A stretch of DNA of 64,000 bases from Bacillus sp. SJS (GCF_000732485.2 NZ_JAQV02000018.1:1-64000), one strand, 5' to 3'. Counted from the first letter of the stretch, positions 26,028-35,512 are shown. Notes: generated from the sequence alone by a model not told the origin. A program made the numbers and translations.

Positions 26028-27743
26028 ATGGCCAGAACTGGGGAAATCATGGCTGAGATCCTGGAAAAGTGGGAAATCGACCATCTTTACGGAATGCCGG
26101 GAGATTCCATTAATGAGTTTGTAGAAGAATTAAGAAAAGCGAAAAATGAATTGCAGTTTTATCAGGTTAGACATGAAGAGGTAGGGGCCCTTGCAGCAGC
26201 TGCCTACGCAAAGCTCACAGGAAAAATTGGCGTTTGTCTTTCTATTGCAGGACCGGGAGCTATTCATTTGCTTAACGGACTATATGATGCAAAAGCCGAC
26301 GGCGCTCCTGTATTGGTATTGGCCGGGCAGGTACATAGCACGCAGGTAGGAACCGACGCCTTTCAGGAAGTCAATTTGGAGCGTATGTTTGACGATGTCG
26401 CCGTATATAACAAGCGTGCCGAATCCCACGAGCAGCTCCCAGATATGCTGAATCAGGCAATCCGAACAGCTTATGCTGAAAATGGGGTGGCTGTTTTAAT
26501 CGTGCCGGATGACCTGTTTGCTGAAAAAGCGGATTGGGATCAGCCCTTAACCTCTGATATATTAGCAGATACAACCGGATTCCCGGATCAAAAAGACATG
26601 AAGCTTGCTGCAGAAATGATTGAGAGGGCCAAACGGCCGGTGATTCTCGCAGGAAAAGGCGCTCTCGGTGCAAAAGAAGAATTGGCCTTATTTGCCGAAA
26701 AAATTGGCGCACCTGTCGCCGTTTCCCTTCCAGGGAAAGGCGCGATTCCAGATTTGCATCCTCATTGCCTTGGTCATCTCGGACAGCTCGGGACTAAGCC
26801 ATCCTATCAGGCAATGCAGGAAACCGATTTATTGATTATGATCGGAACGTCCTATCCTTACCGGGAGTTTTTGCCGGAAAAGGCGGACGCGATTCAAATT
26901 GATCGTGAAACAAAGTTTATTGGCAAGCGGTATCCGGTTGCATGCGGGCTGAATGGGGATTCAAAACGAGTCCTGGAATCGCTGACAGCCATTATTCCGT
27001 ATAAAGAGGATCGGAAGTTTCTTGAGGAAAGCCAAAAGCGGGTGAAAAGCTGGAGGAAGGAAATCGAAAAAGATAAATCAGAAGAAACCGATCAACTCAT
27101 GCCTCCGCAGGTTATGGCAGAGGTGCAGCAGGTTCTTGATGACGACGCAATTCTCTCTGTAGATGTAGGTAATGTTACGGTCTGGGCGGCGCGGTATCTT
27201 GACCTCGATCGGCAAAAAATGGTCATTTCGAGCTGGCTTGCCACAATGGGCTGCGGTCTTCCTGGAGCAATTGCTGCCAAGATTGCCGAACCGGATAAGC
27301 AGGTTTGGGCGTTTTGTGGAGACGGCGGCTTTTCAATGGTCATGCACGATTTTGTAACAGCGGTCCGCTATAAACTGCCCATCGTCATTGTTATTTTCAA
27401 TAACCAAAAGCTCGGTATGATTCATTACGAGCAGCAGGAAATGGGCCACATTGAATATGGAACTGAGCTCGGCAGCATAGATTTCGCAAAGTTCGCGGAG
27501 GCATGCGGCGGAATTGGTGCCCGCATCCAAAACCGCGAGGAAATGAGGCTTGCTCTCAAGCAGGCACTGAAAGCGGATAAACCGGTGATCCTGGATGTTC
27601 AGGTTGAAGAAGAACCCCCTCTTCCCGGAAATATTTCGTACGGTCAAGCTGTTCATTACACAGAATACATGGTCAAGAAATTCTTTTCAGATAAAAGTGT
27701 CACACTTCCTCCGATTGGGAAAAGCATCAAGCGATTGTTTTAA
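26028..27743 (+). CDS. ydaP: YdaP, pyruvate oxidase-type ThDP enzyme
   Basis: A 571-residue thiamine-diphosphate enzyme of the pyruvate oxidase / acetolactate synthase family. The N-terminal PYR domain has the catalytic glutamate in RHEEVGALAAAAY near residue 50; the C-terminal PP domain has the cofactor motif GDGGFSMVMHDF near residue 433 through NN near residue 464. The full length matches B. subtilis YdaP (574 aa), a sigma-B general stress gene. It probably makes acetate or acetyl-phosphate and CO2 from pyruvate. It is not in the B. subtilis yhf region and seems inserted here. Confidence 0.82.
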   Translation: MARTGEIMAEILEKWEIDHLYGMPGDSINEFVEELRKAKNELQFYQVRHEEVGALAAAAYAKLTGKIGVCLSIAGPGAIHLLNGLYDAKADGAPVLVLAGQVHSTQVGTDAFQEVNLERMFDDVAVYNKRAESHEQLPDMLNQAIRTAYAENGVAVLIVPDDLFAEKADWDQPLTSDILADTTGFPDQKDMKLAAEMIERAKRPVILAGKGALGAKEELALFAEKIGAPVAVSLPGKGAIPDLHPHCLGHLGQLGTKPSYQAMQETDLLIMIGTSYPYREFLPEKADAIQIDRETKFIGKRYPVACGLNGDSKRVLESLTAIIPYKEDRKFLEESQKRVKSWRKEIEKDKSEETDQLMPPQVMAEVQQVLDDDAILSVDVGNVTVWAARYLDLDRQKMVISSWLATMGCGLPGAIAAKIAEPDKQVWAFCGDGGFSMVMHDFVTAVRYKLPIVIVIFNNQKLGMIHYEQQEMGHIEYGTELGSIDFAKFAEACGGIGARIQNREEMRLALKQALKADKPVILDVQVEEEPPLPGNISYGQAVHYTEYMVKKFFSDKSVTLPPIGKSIKRLF

Positions 27744-27776
27744 AGAAGGGCCTGCGGGCTTTTCTTTTTTTATTTT
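27742..27776 (+). terminator. terminator after ydaP
   Basis: AAGAAGGGCC-TGC-GGGCTTTTCTT with following T-run. Confidence 0.65.
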
Positions 27777-27937
27777 TGACCGTTTTCGCAAACCGTTTGC
27801 TTTGAATAGGAAAAAGCATGGCTGATTTCCGCTTCAATTAACTAAACTATTTTTTTCTTTTGGCTATGTTAATGATTAGTGTGGATTCAATTAATGTATT
27901 CAGGACTTCAAGATGTGAAGTCCACTTTTGATTATCA

Positions 27938-28255
27938 TTAAACTTTCTTTTTGAATCTATCTCTTGTATTGGAATACACCAATGCAAAAATAATTAGAGT
28001 TAAAAGCAGAATAAGACCAATAACAAATAAAACTTGGTTTTCTAACATCTCATTCAATGCAAATAATAATATGCTCAAGCTAATACCATACATAATTTTA
28101 CCCATAAATTTGCACAAAGCTACTTCATCGTATTGAGCCTTTTCAATGTCAGACATTGTATTATAACCTGCAAGTATTGATGCTCCTTTTCCTTTCGATA
28201 GTGTGATAGCGAAAATAAAGAAAGGTATTGAAATAACAAGCATAGCAGCTCCCAT
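27938..28255 (-). CDS. DUF3784 membrane protein
   Basis: A 105-residue protein with an N-terminal helix (residues 3-19), the DUF3784 hallmark ILAGYNTMSDIEKAQYDEVA near residue 27, and two more helices (about 53-68 and 74-94), ending in a basic tail. AAAGGAGG precedes the ATG. The gene and the 300 bases upstream are AT-rich compared with neighbours and have no counterpart in the expected gene order, so recent acquisition is likely. The role of the family is unknown. Confidence 0.72.
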   Translation of the reverse strand: MGAAMLVISIPFFIFAITLSKGKGASILAGYNTMSDIEKAQYDEVALCKFMGKIMYGISLSILLFALNEMLENQVLFVIGLILLLTLIIFALVYSNTRDRFKKKV

Positions 28256-28569
28256 AAAAATTTGCCTCCTTTCTATAAGTTTCTCTATTGGCCAGAGAAT
28301 CGAAGTTTAAAATATTTATACGTTCTTAGTGAATTATAAGTTTCATTAATTGGAAATAGACAGCTCTCTTTTCAATGTATGATCACTTCGGTGCTAACCT
28401 ATATCTAGGAATTAAACCAAATGAAATAATGGTTGAGGTCTTTTACCAGATGTTGATCTGCTGATTAAAATTTTTTCGAGTTATTGAACAAGAAAAGAGT
28501 TATATTTTTTAAAAAATTCCGCCTTTTCCCGTGTTAAAATGGAATTATCAAGAAATCAGGAGGCGGAAA
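28256..28569. other. AT-rich interval, possible decayed coding sequence
   Basis: Holds the promoter regions of two divergent genes. From 28376 a plus-strand frame of 29 codons (MYDHFGANLYLGIKPNEIMV...) ends at a stop. It has no ribosome site and may be the end of a lost gene. I see no strong stem-loop or repeat. Confidence 0.4.
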
Positions 28570-29217
28570 ATGACATTATTAACCTGGATAAGTATTTTAT
28601 TGCTTGCTGTGCTGATCTTTATGGTTATGCGGCTGCATGAATCGGCTAAAAGAAAAATTGCGATTGGAGCAGCTGGAATTCTTGCTGTCTTTTTCCTCAT
28701 GCTTGACCAGCCGGTGACAAACAGACAAGCCTCTGTGGTAGAGGAAACGCCGGTAAAGACAGACTCCTCCTCTGACGAAGAAATTGTAAAGCTTAAGCAG
28801 CAGCTGAAAGAGGCTGAGAGCACCGGAAAGGAAAATGAACAGACTGCTGAAAAGCTGAAGCAGCAGCTTGCTGATGCAGAAGCGAAAAAAACGCAGGACA
28901 TTCAGGCAGCCGTTAAAGCAGCGGAAGACAAAATGACTAAAGCTCATCAGGAAGAGATGAAGCAGGTTCTGGATCATGCCTTCAAGCAGTCTCAAGAAAA
29001 AGCAGAGCCGGTCCAAGCTTACGATGACAGTGCCGGCGAGCCTGAAACACCGTCGGATAAGCCGTCCGAATTCGATCCTTTTGGACCTGACCTGGATTGC
29101 GGAGATTTTTCGTCACAGGCTGATGCACAGGCGGTTTATGACGCTGCCGGAGGCCCTGGAAAGGATCCGCATGATTTAGACCGTGATCATGATGGCATGG
29201 CTTGTGACGTCAATTAA
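28570..29217 (+). CDS. excalibur calcium-binding domain protein
   Basis: A 215-residue envelope protein: two N-terminal hydrophobic segments (residues 3-19 and 27-45), a charged linker with heptad character and a coiled coil (about 75-150), and a C-terminal excalibur domain. That domain has DLDCGDF, then SQADAQAVYDAAGG, and ends with the EF-loop-like DLDRDHDGMACD near residue 203. Excalibur domains bind calcium and are often fused to surface nucleases; no nuclease domain is present. AGGAGGCGG precedes the ATG at 28570. Confidence 0.75.
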   Translation: MTLLTWISILLLAVLIFMVMRLHESAKRKIAIGAAGILAVFFLMLDQPVTNRQASVVEETPVKTDSSSDEEIVKLKQQLKEAESTGKENEQTAEKLKQQLADAEAKKTQDIQAAVKAAEDKMTKAHQEEMKQVLDHAFKQSQEKAEPVQAYDDSAGEPETPSDKPSEFDPFGPDLDCGDFSSQADAQAVYDAAGGPGKDPHDLDRDHDGMACDVN

Positions 29218-29252
29218 GCTCTCCATTTTTAGGAAGAAAGTCGGTTTAAGCC

Positions 29253-29281
29253 TTGTCCATTTCGTTTTCTTTTAATATAAT
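29253..29281 (+). promoter_or_regulatory. sigma-A promoter of lcfB
   Basis: TTGTCC (29253-29258), a 17-base spacer, TATAAT (29276-29281). Confidence 0.65.
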
Positions 29282-29307
29282 ATATTTAGAATTTTTTTAA
29301 AATATAA

Positions 29308-29325
29308 TGAATGACTATTCATTCA
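29308..29325. promoter_or_regulatory. FadR operator before lcfB
   Basis: TGAATGACTATTCATTCA equals the Bacillus FadR (YsiA) consensus TGAATGAMTANTCATTCA. It lies about 20 bases after the predicted transcription start, where a repressor would block elongation. lcfB belongs to the FadR regulon in B. subtilis. Confidence 0.85.
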
Positions 29326-29343
29326 TTGTTAGGGGTTGGGAGA

Positions 29344-30906
29344 ATGAATGTAAGTTCACGGTTATCTGAAACAGCTGGGCAATATGGGGAAAAGCCAGCT
29401 TATTATTTTGAAGGGCAAGCTGTTTCTTACAATCAGCTTGATGGGATGGTCAGCCAATTTGCAGCAAATCTGCAGTCAATGGGCATTGAAAAAGGGGATC
29501 ATGTGGCATTATTGCTTGGGAATTCTCCTTATTTTGTCATTGGCATGTATGGAGCATTAAGAGCAGGTGCAACCGTTATTCCGGTGAATCCAATTTATAC
29601 ACCGGCTGAGATTGGCTATATCCTGAGCAATGGAGATGTCAAAGGGATCATTGCACTGGATTTGCTGCTGCCGATGTTTGAACAAATGGATGCTCAGCTC
29701 CCTGGACTTGAGCATATAATTTTTTGTGAAACACCTCCATCAGAAAATAAGCCATTCAATATAGAAGACGCATCGATCCGGACAAAAATGAAATCGTTTA
29801 CAAGTATGCTGTCAGCGGGCAGTTCTGTCTTTAGCCCTCCAAAGCTTGATGAAGAGGATCTTGCTGTCATTTTGTATACATCCGGAACAACAGGGAAGCC
29901 GAAGGGCGCCATGCTGACTCATAAAAATATTTACAGCAACGCTTCGGATGTTGCCGCGTATTTAAAAATGAATGACCAGGACAAAGTCGTTGCTACCCTC
30001 CCGATGTTTCATGTTTTTTGCCTGACAGTGTCTTTAAATGCCCCGCTAATGAACGGTGCTTCGCTCATTATTGTTCCGCGGTTTAGCCCTAAAGAGGTCT
30101 TCAGGCTGATCAAGGAATATCAGGCAACCGTATTTGCGGGAGTTCCGACCATGTATAACTTTATGCTTCAATATGAGAATGGACTTCAAGAAGATGTGGA
30201 GTCGCTGAGGCTGTGCATTTCGGGAGGAGCCTCCATGCCTGTTGCGCTTCTGAAGGGCTTTGAGCAGAAATTTAAAGTGGTTATTTCCGAGGGGTACGGA
30301 TTATCGGAGGCGTCGCCGGTAACGTGCTTTAATCCTCTGGACCGGCCGCGAAAAGCCGGATCAATCGGGATGAACATCCTGAACGTTGAAAACAAAGTGG
30401 TGAACGAACTTGGCGAAGAAGTCCCTCCGAACCAGGTAGGAGAACTGATTGCGAAAGGGCCTAATATCATGAGGGGCTATTACAAAATGCCGGAGGAAAC
30501 CGCCCACACGATTCGTGACGGATGGCTTTATACGGGTGATCTTGCCAGAATGGATGAGGAAGGCTATTTCTACATCGTCGACAGGAAAAAGGACATGATT
30601 ATTGTCGGCGGGTATAATGTATATCCGCGCGAAGTAGAAGAGGTTTATTACAATCATCCTGAAATTACAGAGGCTGCGGTGCTTGGAATACCAGACCCGG
30701 AGCAGGGGGAAGCGGTTCTATGCTATATTGTGACGACGAACCCGAATTTAACAGCGGAGTCACTAATTGAGTATGGGAAAGGGCAGCTTGCAAAATATAA
30801 AGTACCATCCGTCATAGAATTTTTGGATGAACTGCCTAAAAATACAACCGGCAAAATTCTTCGCCGTGCACTCAAGGAGCAAGTTGCGGAAAGATCACGT
30901 TTATGA
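29344..30906 (+). CDS. lcfB: long-chain acyl-CoA synthetase LcfB
   Basis: A 520-residue AMP-forming ligase that activates fatty acids with ATP and CoA. Motifs: [19 protein letters not shown] (phosphate loop) near residue 178, [11 protein letters not shown] near residue 318, YTGDLA near residue 401 and the catalytic lysine in [13 protein letters not shown] near residue 500. The ATG at 29344 follows GGGTTGGGAG. A perfect FadR operator precedes it, so it should be derepressed by long-chain acyl-CoA. It is followed with a 4-base overlap by an enoyl-CoA hydratase. Equivalent to B. subtilis yhfL. Confidence 0.93.
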   Translation: MNVSSRLSETAGQYGEKPAYYFEGQAVSYNQLDGMVSQFAANLQSMGIEKGDHVALLLGNSPYFVIGMYGALRAGATVIPVNPIYTPAEIGYILSNGDVKGIIALDLLLPMFEQMDAQLPGLEHIIFCETPPSENKPFNIEDASIRTKMKSFTSMLSAGSSVFSPPKLDEEDLAVILYTSGTTGKPKGAMLTHKNIYSNASDVAAYLKMNDQDKVVATLPMFHVFCLTVSLNAPLMNGASLIIVPRFSPKEVFRLIKEYQATVFAGVPTMYNFMLQYENGLQEDVESLRLCISGGASMPVALLKGFEQKFKVVISEGYGLSEASPVTCFNPLDRPRKAGSIGMNILNVENKVVNELGEEVPPNQVGELIAKGPNIMRGYYKMPEETAHTIRDGWLYTGDLARMDEEGYFYIVDRKKDMIIVGGYNVYPREVEEVYYNHPEITEAAVLGIPDPEQGEAVLCYIVTTNPNLTAESLIEYGKGQLAKYKVPSVIEFLDELPKNTTGKILRRALKEQVAERSRL

Positions 30907-31679
30907 GTCTGATTGATTTTTCAAAGGGAAATGGCATAGCCCATGTCACCATTAATCGTCCGGACGTACTGAACTGCTTCAGCTACCAGACGCTCCTTGA
31001 TCTGGAACAGGCAGTGGAAGAAATCCGGATTGACCGGGAAATTCGAACCGTCATTATCAGAGGAGCCGGCGAAAAAGCGTTCAGTGCAGGAGCGGATCTG
31101 AAGGAAAGAAAGACACTTACAGATGAACAGGTGAAACGGAATCTGTTTAAAATGGGCGAAGTGCTGACGAAAATAGAACAGCTTCCTCAGCCTGTCATTG
31201 CAGCGATTAACGGCTTTGCATTTGGCGGAGGGCTGGAGCTTGCATTAGCCTGCGATTTCAGGATTATGTCGGATCATACTCAAATCGGCCTTACCGAAAC
31301 AGGACTTGGCATTATCCCCGGAGCAGGGGGAACGCAGCGCCTGCCAAGATTGATTGGTACGTCCAAAGCGCTCGAACTTATTGTAAAAGCGAAAAAATTG
31401 ACTGCAGCAGATGCGCTTGCTTACGGCTTAATTAATGAAGCCATTCCATCTGAGCAGCTGATGGATACATGCATGGACTGGGCTGCAGCTATCGCCCAAA
31501 ACGCGCCTATTGCCGTCCAGCAGGCTAAGTTCGCAGTGAAAAATGGAATGAACACTGATTTGCAGACAGGCATGCAGATTGAACGGAAGGCATACGAAGT
31601 AACCATTCCAACGGAAGACCGGTTAGAAGCGCTTCAGGCATTCAGCGAGAAACGAAAACCGGAGTTTAAAGGGAGATAA
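30903..31679 (+). CDS. enoyl-CoA hydratase/isomerase family protein
   Basis: A 258-residue crotonase-fold enzyme. FSAGADLKE near residue 60 and [20 protein letters not shown] near residue 104 make the oxyanion hole, and the two catalytic glutamates are present in [11 protein letters not shown] and [20 protein letters not shown], so a true hydratase (2-enoyl-CoA to 3-hydroxyacyl-CoA) is likely. It overlaps lcfB by ATGA and shares its FadR control. B. subtilis lacks this gene here. It could also be a methylglutaconyl-CoA hydratase-type member. Confidence 0.85.
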   Translation: MSLIDFSKGNGIAHVTINRPDVLNCFSYQTLLDLEQAVEEIRIDREIRTVIIRGAGEKAFSAGADLKERKTLTDEQVKRNLFKMGEVLTKIEQLPQPVIAAINGFAFGGGLELALACDFRIMSDHTQIGLTETGLGIIPGAGGTQRLPRLIGTSKALELIVKAKKLTAADALAYGLINEAIPSEQLMDTCMDWAAAIAQNAPIAVQQAKFAVKNGMNTDLQTGMQIERKAYEVTIPTEDRLEALQAFSEKRKPEFKGR

Positions 31680-31795
31680 TGAATGAGCGGCTGGCTTAAA
31701 AAGGGGAAACGATGCCTCTTTTGGGGTCAGCTTTTTTGTGCGGAGTCGGTGCCCGGAGGACTAGTTGGCTGGGTTTTACTACACTGGGTGCGGCC

Positions 31796-32050
31796 GGTGC
31801 CAGTCCCGTCATGCTTCACCGCATCAGGGGACAGAGGCTCCATCCGATTAACCCTTGTGGCTCAATGGCTTTCGGAGGAGGTGCCGGAGCTTTAGTGCGG
31901 TAAAAACTTTGGGGACTGGCACGGTGCCAGTCCCCTTATGCTTCACTTCAGCGGGGGACAGTGGCATCTGCCGATAAACGCTTATAGCCCAACGGTTTTC
32001 AAAGGAAGTACCAGAGCTTTAGTACGGTAAAATACTGCGGGACTGGCACC
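31796..32050. repeat. tandem pair of 127-128 bp GGTGCC...GGCACC units (cluster B)
   Basis: Units at 31796-31922 and 31923-32050, in the same orientation as cluster A. Shared blocks include GGTGCCAGTCCC, CTTCAC, GGGGACAG, GAGCTTTAGTRCGGTAAAA and GGGACTGGCAC. A decayed partial unit (GGTGCCCGGAGGACTAGTT) precedes it at about 31748. This fills the 409-base gap between the hydratase gene and yhfM. Confidence 0.8.
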
Positions 32051-32088
32051 ACTTCTTTGAGCTCCGCCTTCCATCCTTTTTTCGTTTT

Positions 32089-32460
32089 TCATTTAGCCCA
32101 AGCCTCATCTGCAATAGAACTTACTTCAGGATTAGAATGATAATTATAGTCTTTTATCCGGTTGGTGCTAAAAAACAACATCTCCGTTTTCCCCTCAAAA
32201 AGCTTGATTGAATAGGCATATCCGGCTCCTTTATCCTGGTTTTTATCCGGTATGAATTTGACATTTTTCAGGTTGGCAAGGAATTCTTTTACTTTGGATT
32301 TTTCCTTTATGGTTTTCGTTTCGCCATTTCCTTTTGTAAGGTGAATTTCCGTTACCTTATTCAAATTTTTCCCGTAAATTTCAGAAAATGTTTCGGTCTG
32401 AGGCATACAGCCGGCTGCTATGCCTGCTAACAGAATCGCCGATATAAGAATTTTTTTCAT
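32089..32460 (-). CDS. yhfM: lipoprotein YhfM
   Basis: A 123-residue exported protein with a lipoprotein signal peptide: KK, hydrophobic core, lipobox IAAGC with the lipidated cysteine at residue 18. The mature part is small, lysine-rich and mixed alpha/beta, with no known catalytic motif. Its place just after lcfB matches yhfM of B. subtilis. It is divergent from the XRE-cupin operon, 79 bases away. Confidence 0.72.
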   Translation of the reverse strand: MKKILISAILLAGIAAGCMPQTETFSEIYGKNLNKVTEIHLTKGNGETKTIKEKSKVKEFLANLKNVKFIPDKNQDKGAGYAYSIKLFEGKTEMLFFSTNRIKDYNYHSNPEVSSIADEAWAK

Positions 32461-32484
32461 GAATATCCCCTTAAATAATCAAAC

Positions 32485-32513
32485 TTGTTCAAAAAATCAA
32501 ACAATTGTATACT
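32485..32513 (+). promoter_or_regulatory. promoter of the XRE-azlCD operon with direct repeats
   Basis: TTGTTC (32485-32490), a 17-base spacer, TATACT (32508-32513). AATCAAAC occurs twice, at 32477-32484 and inside the spacer at 32495-32502, which could be the regulator's own binding site. Confidence 0.6.
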
Positions 32514-32539
32514 ATATAAAACAAATTGAAGGAGCAGAG

Positions 32540-33091
32540 ATGATTGATATTCAAAAGCAGATTTCGATGAATCTAAAACGGATCCGTAAGATGAGGGGCT
32601 TAAGTCTGGACCGGGTTTCCGCCCTTTCCGGGGTGAGCAAAGGAATGCTTTCCCAGATTGAGAACGGGGATTCGAGCCCTACCGTGTCCACTCTTTGGAA
32701 AATTGCCAATGGTCTGGAAGTCTCTTTTTCTTCTTTAGTCGAAGAAAAAGAGAGTGAGGTTTCAGTTGTTAGGGGGATAGAAGCAGCGGCGATTAAAGGA
32801 AATGAAGGTTTGTATCAAGTATTCTCCTATTTTCCTTACGAGGAATCCCGCCGGTTTGAAATTTACCGGATGGAGTTGCTGCCAGGCTGCCGTCAGGTAT
32901 CGGACCCGCACCATGGAGGAGCAGAGGAATATTTGTATGCGGCAGAAGGCAGTATTTCAGTTGAAATTGGAAGCCGGGTAATCACTCTGGGTAAAGGGGA
33001 CGCATTGAGATTCAGGGCTCACGAGAATCATATTTATGAAAACAAGACCAATGATAAGGCGGTTTGTCATCTGCTAATCTATTATCCATGA
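32540..33091 (+). CDS. XRE-cupin transcriptional regulator
   Basis: A 183-residue regulator: an XRE helix-turn-helix (residues 8-62; LSLDRVSALSGVSKGMLSQI) and a C-terminal cupin (about 105-180; HHGGAEEYLYAAEGSISVEI) that probably senses a small molecule. AAGGAGCAGAG precedes the ATG at 32540. It begins an operon with azlC and azlD, so it is likely a local regulator of branched-chain amino-acid export or uptake. The ligand cannot be read from sequence. Confidence 0.85.
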   Translation: MIDIQKQISMNLKRIRKMRGLSLDRVSALSGVSKGMLSQIENGDSSPTVSTLWKIANGLEVSFSSLVEEKESEVSVVRGIEAAAIKGNEGLYQVFSYFPYEESRRFEIYRMELLPGCRQVSDPHHGGAEEYLYAAEGSISVEIGSRVITLGKGDALRFRAHENHIYENKTNDKAVCHLLIYYP

Positions 33092-33105
33092 TAGGAGGGG
33101 ATCGT

Positions 33106-33828
33106 ATGCAGCCAGCTGCTGCATATGAAAGAAAATCATCGTTCGGAGAAGGGATGCAGGCGGGCATTTCGATTGCGGTCGGGTATATGCCGGTTGCCCT
33201 GACGTTTGGGTTAATTGCAAAATCAACCGGCTTAAGTTTGGCTGAAGCGGTGATGATGAGCTTGTTTGTTTTTGCGGGAGCGGCTCAATACATATCATTG
33301 AATCTGATTGCAGCCGGAACGGGAGCTTTTGAAATTGTCTTTACCACATTTATTTTGAATATCCGCCATTTTCTGATGGCTGCATCTCTAAATGAGCGGG
33401 CGGAGGAAGCTCCTTCATGGAAAAAAGCACTATATGCATTCGGGATAACGGATGAGACGTTTTCGGTTGCATCGCTGAAAGAGGGCAGGCTCACCACAGG
33501 CTACATGTTTGGATTAATTTTCATTTCTTATTCAAGCTGGGTTGTGTTTACCGGAATTGGCCACTGGGCAGGAAACCTGCTGCCGGTTCTCCTCCAGGAG
33601 AGCATGTCGATTGCTTTGTACGCACTTTTTATCGGTCTCCTTGTGCCTTCACTAAAAGGCCAGCGCAAAGTCATGGTCCTTGCGGCAAGTGCGGCCGTCT
33701 TTAATTCCCTCCTTGTTCTATCTGGATATTTATCAGGAGGCTGGTCGATTGTGCTTGCCACGCTTATCTCTGCTATAGGGGTCGAACTGATCTGGAGAGG
33801 GAGGAAGGAGGCAACGGAAAATGAGTGA
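33106..33828 (+). CDS. azlC: AzlC family transporter, large subunit
   Basis: A 240-residue membrane protein with about six to seven helices and the AzlC-family region MMSLFVFAGAAQYISLNLIA near residue 48. AzlC with AzlD exports branched-chain amino acids and their analogues (azaleucine resistance). AGGAGGGGATCGT precedes the ATG at 33106. It overlaps azlD by 8 bases. The name is by family; it need not be the orthologue of B. subtilis azlC. Confidence 0.85.
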   Translation: MQPAAAYERKSSFGEGMQAGISIAVGYMPVALTFGLIAKSTGLSLAEAVMMSLFVFAGAAQYISLNLIAAGTGAFEIVFTTFILNIRHFLMAASLNERAEEAPSWKKALYAFGITDETFSVASLKEGRLTTGYMFGLIFISYSSWVVFTGIGHWAGNLLPVLLQESMSIALYALFIGLLVPSLKGQRKVMVLAASAAVFNSLLVLSGYLSGGWSIVLATLISAIGVELIWRGRKEATENE

Positions 33829-34129
33829 ATCCATGATTCTCCTTATTGCAGGTATGGCAGTGGCTACCTACATTCCAAGAATGGTCCCTTTTCTTGTTTT
33901 CAGAGGTTCGGCTCTCCCGGATTTCCTGCAGAATGTATTGAAAAATGTCCCTTATGCCATTCTTGGGGCATTGATTGTTCCCGCCATCTTCATGACGGAT
34001 AAAGGATTTATATTCGGTGCTGTGGGAGCGGCTGCCGCATTCGCGGCCGGGTACCTTGGCTGGAATGTTATTTTCGTTGTGCTTGCTTCAATTCTCGCAG
34101 TCATGGGATACGCGTACTTTTTTAGCTGA
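33821..34129 (+). CDS. azlD: AzlD family transporter, small subunit
   Basis: A 102-residue membrane protein with about four helices and the AzlD motif ATYIPRMVPFLVFRG near residue 15. It is the partner of AzlC; the two start and stop codons overlap by 8 bases, which indicates coupled synthesis. GGAGGAAGGAGG lies upstream. Last gene of the operon. Confidence 0.87.
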   Translation: MSESMILLIAGMAVATYIPRMVPFLVFRGSALPDFLQNVLKNVPYAILGALIVPAIFMTDKGFIFGAVGAAAAFAAGYLGWNVIFVVLASILAVMGYAYFFS

Positions 34130-34142
34130 GCAGTTCTATTTA

Positions 34143-34177
34143 GGCCCTGTTTGACTTACACTAGTACAAACAGGGCT
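34143..34177 (+). terminator. terminator after azlD
   Basis: GCCCTGTTTG pairs with CAAACAGGGC over a 13-base loop. The T-run is weak, so some read-through into yhfN is possible. Confidence 0.6.
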
Positions 34178-34200
34178 TGGTTCATGAGGAGGACGGCAGC

Positions 34201-35469
34201 ATGCGAAGATGGCTGACTGCATCGGTACTTGGTTATTTTCTGTACGGCCTTTTTATTTATTGGTATTTATTTATGACGTCAGATGGAGCTCTCCCGCAGC
34301 ATTTGGAAGGGACACCGGCTGATCCGAAAACTTTTATGAATGGCAGGGAGCTGCTGCTTTCTGAACAATATTCGAAAATAAAAGACTTTCTCTTTTTTGT
34401 GACAGCACCATTTGAATGGTTTTTGTTTTTAGTCATGCTCATAACGGGACTTGCGCGCAAGTTTCAGCATTGGGCAGAAGGAACATCCCGTTTTTTTGCA
34501 GTGAGAACCGCCATCTTCTGGTTCTGGGTTTCGCTTGTCATAAGTACGGTGTCTCTGCCGGTTGAATACATCAGCTATTATTTATCCAAATCCTATCACA
34601 TTTCCACACAGTCCTTTCCGAGCTGGATGAAGGATCAGCTGATTGATTTTTGGACAAATTACGCCATTATGGTCCTGATTGTGGGAGTACTCGTCTTTCT
34701 AATCCGTAAATTTCATAAGCGCTGGTGGCTGGCAGCATGGGCGCTGTCGGTTCCGTTTTCCTTATTTATGATGTTTCTGCAGCCAGTCGTTCTCGACCCT
34801 CTATACAATGATTTTTACCCTCTTAAAAATAAAGAGCTGGAGACGGAAATCCTGGAAGTGGCAAAGCGGGCTGATATACCGGCCGAGCATGTGTATGAAG
34901 TGAATATGTCGGAGAAAACGAACTCGATGAATGCATATGTAACAGGAATCGGCTCCAACTCAAGAATCGTCTTGTGGGATACCACGCTTGAAAAGCTTGA
35001 TGAAAAGGAAATTTTGTTCATCATGGCCCATGAGATGGGGCACTACGTAATGAAGCATATTTATATCGGAATCGGCGGATATCTGCTGCTTTCGTTTGCA
35101 GGACTTTTCCTCGTCAAACAGCTAATGGAGTGGCTGATCAGTCAAAGAGGAAAGAGGCTGAACATTCAGTCCTCTGGACAGCTGGCTGCTATGCCTCTTT
35201 TCTTCCTGCTGATCGGGGTGCTTTCCTTTGCATCCAGTCCACTGACAAACGCAGTTTCCCGCATGCAGGAAAAATCTGCGGATATGTACGCAATTGAAAT
35301 GACCCGGAATAAAGAGTCCGCGGTCCAAAGCTTTCAGGCGCTGACTAAAAGCAGCTTAAGCCGGGTGAATCCGCCTGAGCTTGTAAAGCAATTCAGCTAC
35401 ACCCATCCAACGATGGCCGAGCGGATTACGTATATGGATGAACTGGTTATCCTGGAAAATAAAAAGTAG
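34201..35469 (+). CDS. yhfN: M48 family membrane metalloprotease YhfN
   Basis: A 422-residue Ste24-type zinc protease with about seven membrane helices. The zinc motif HEMGHYVMKH is near residue 279, and the third ligand glutamate is in EKSADMYAIEM near residue 359. Eukaryotic Ste24 proteins clip prenylated proteins; the bacterial substrate is unknown, with membrane-protein quality control a common guess. GAGGAGGAC precedes the ATG at 34201. Position after lcfB-yhfM matches B. subtilis. Confidence 0.9.
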   Translation: MRRWLTASVLGYFLYGLFIYWYLFMTSDGALPQHLEGTPADPKTFMNGRELLLSEQYSKIKDFLFFVTAPFEWFLFLVMLITGLARKFQHWAEGTSRFFAVRTAIFWFWVSLVISTVSLPVEYISYYLSKSYHISTQSFPSWMKDQLIDFWTNYAIMVLIVGVLVFLIRKFHKRWWLAAWALSVPFSLFMMFLQPVVLDPLYNDFYPLKNKELETEILEVAKRADIPAEHVYEVNMSEKTNSMNAYVTGIGSNSRIVLWDTTLEKLDEKEILFIMAHEMGHYVMKHIYIGIGGYLLLSFAGLFLVKQLMEWLISQRGKRLNIQSSGQLAAMPLFFLLIGVLSFASSPLTNAVSRMQEKSADMYAIEMTRNKESAVQSFQALTKSSLSRVNPPELVKQFSYTHPTMAERITYMDELVILENKK

Positions 35470-35476
35470 CTTGTTG

Positions 35477-35512
35477 GAGTGCGCAATCCTTAAATGGGTT
35501 CGCACTCTTTTT
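35477..35512 (+). terminator. terminator after yhfN
   Basis: GAGTGCG pairs with CGCACTC over a 17-base loop with inner AACC-type pairing, followed by TTTTT. Confidence 0.7.
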
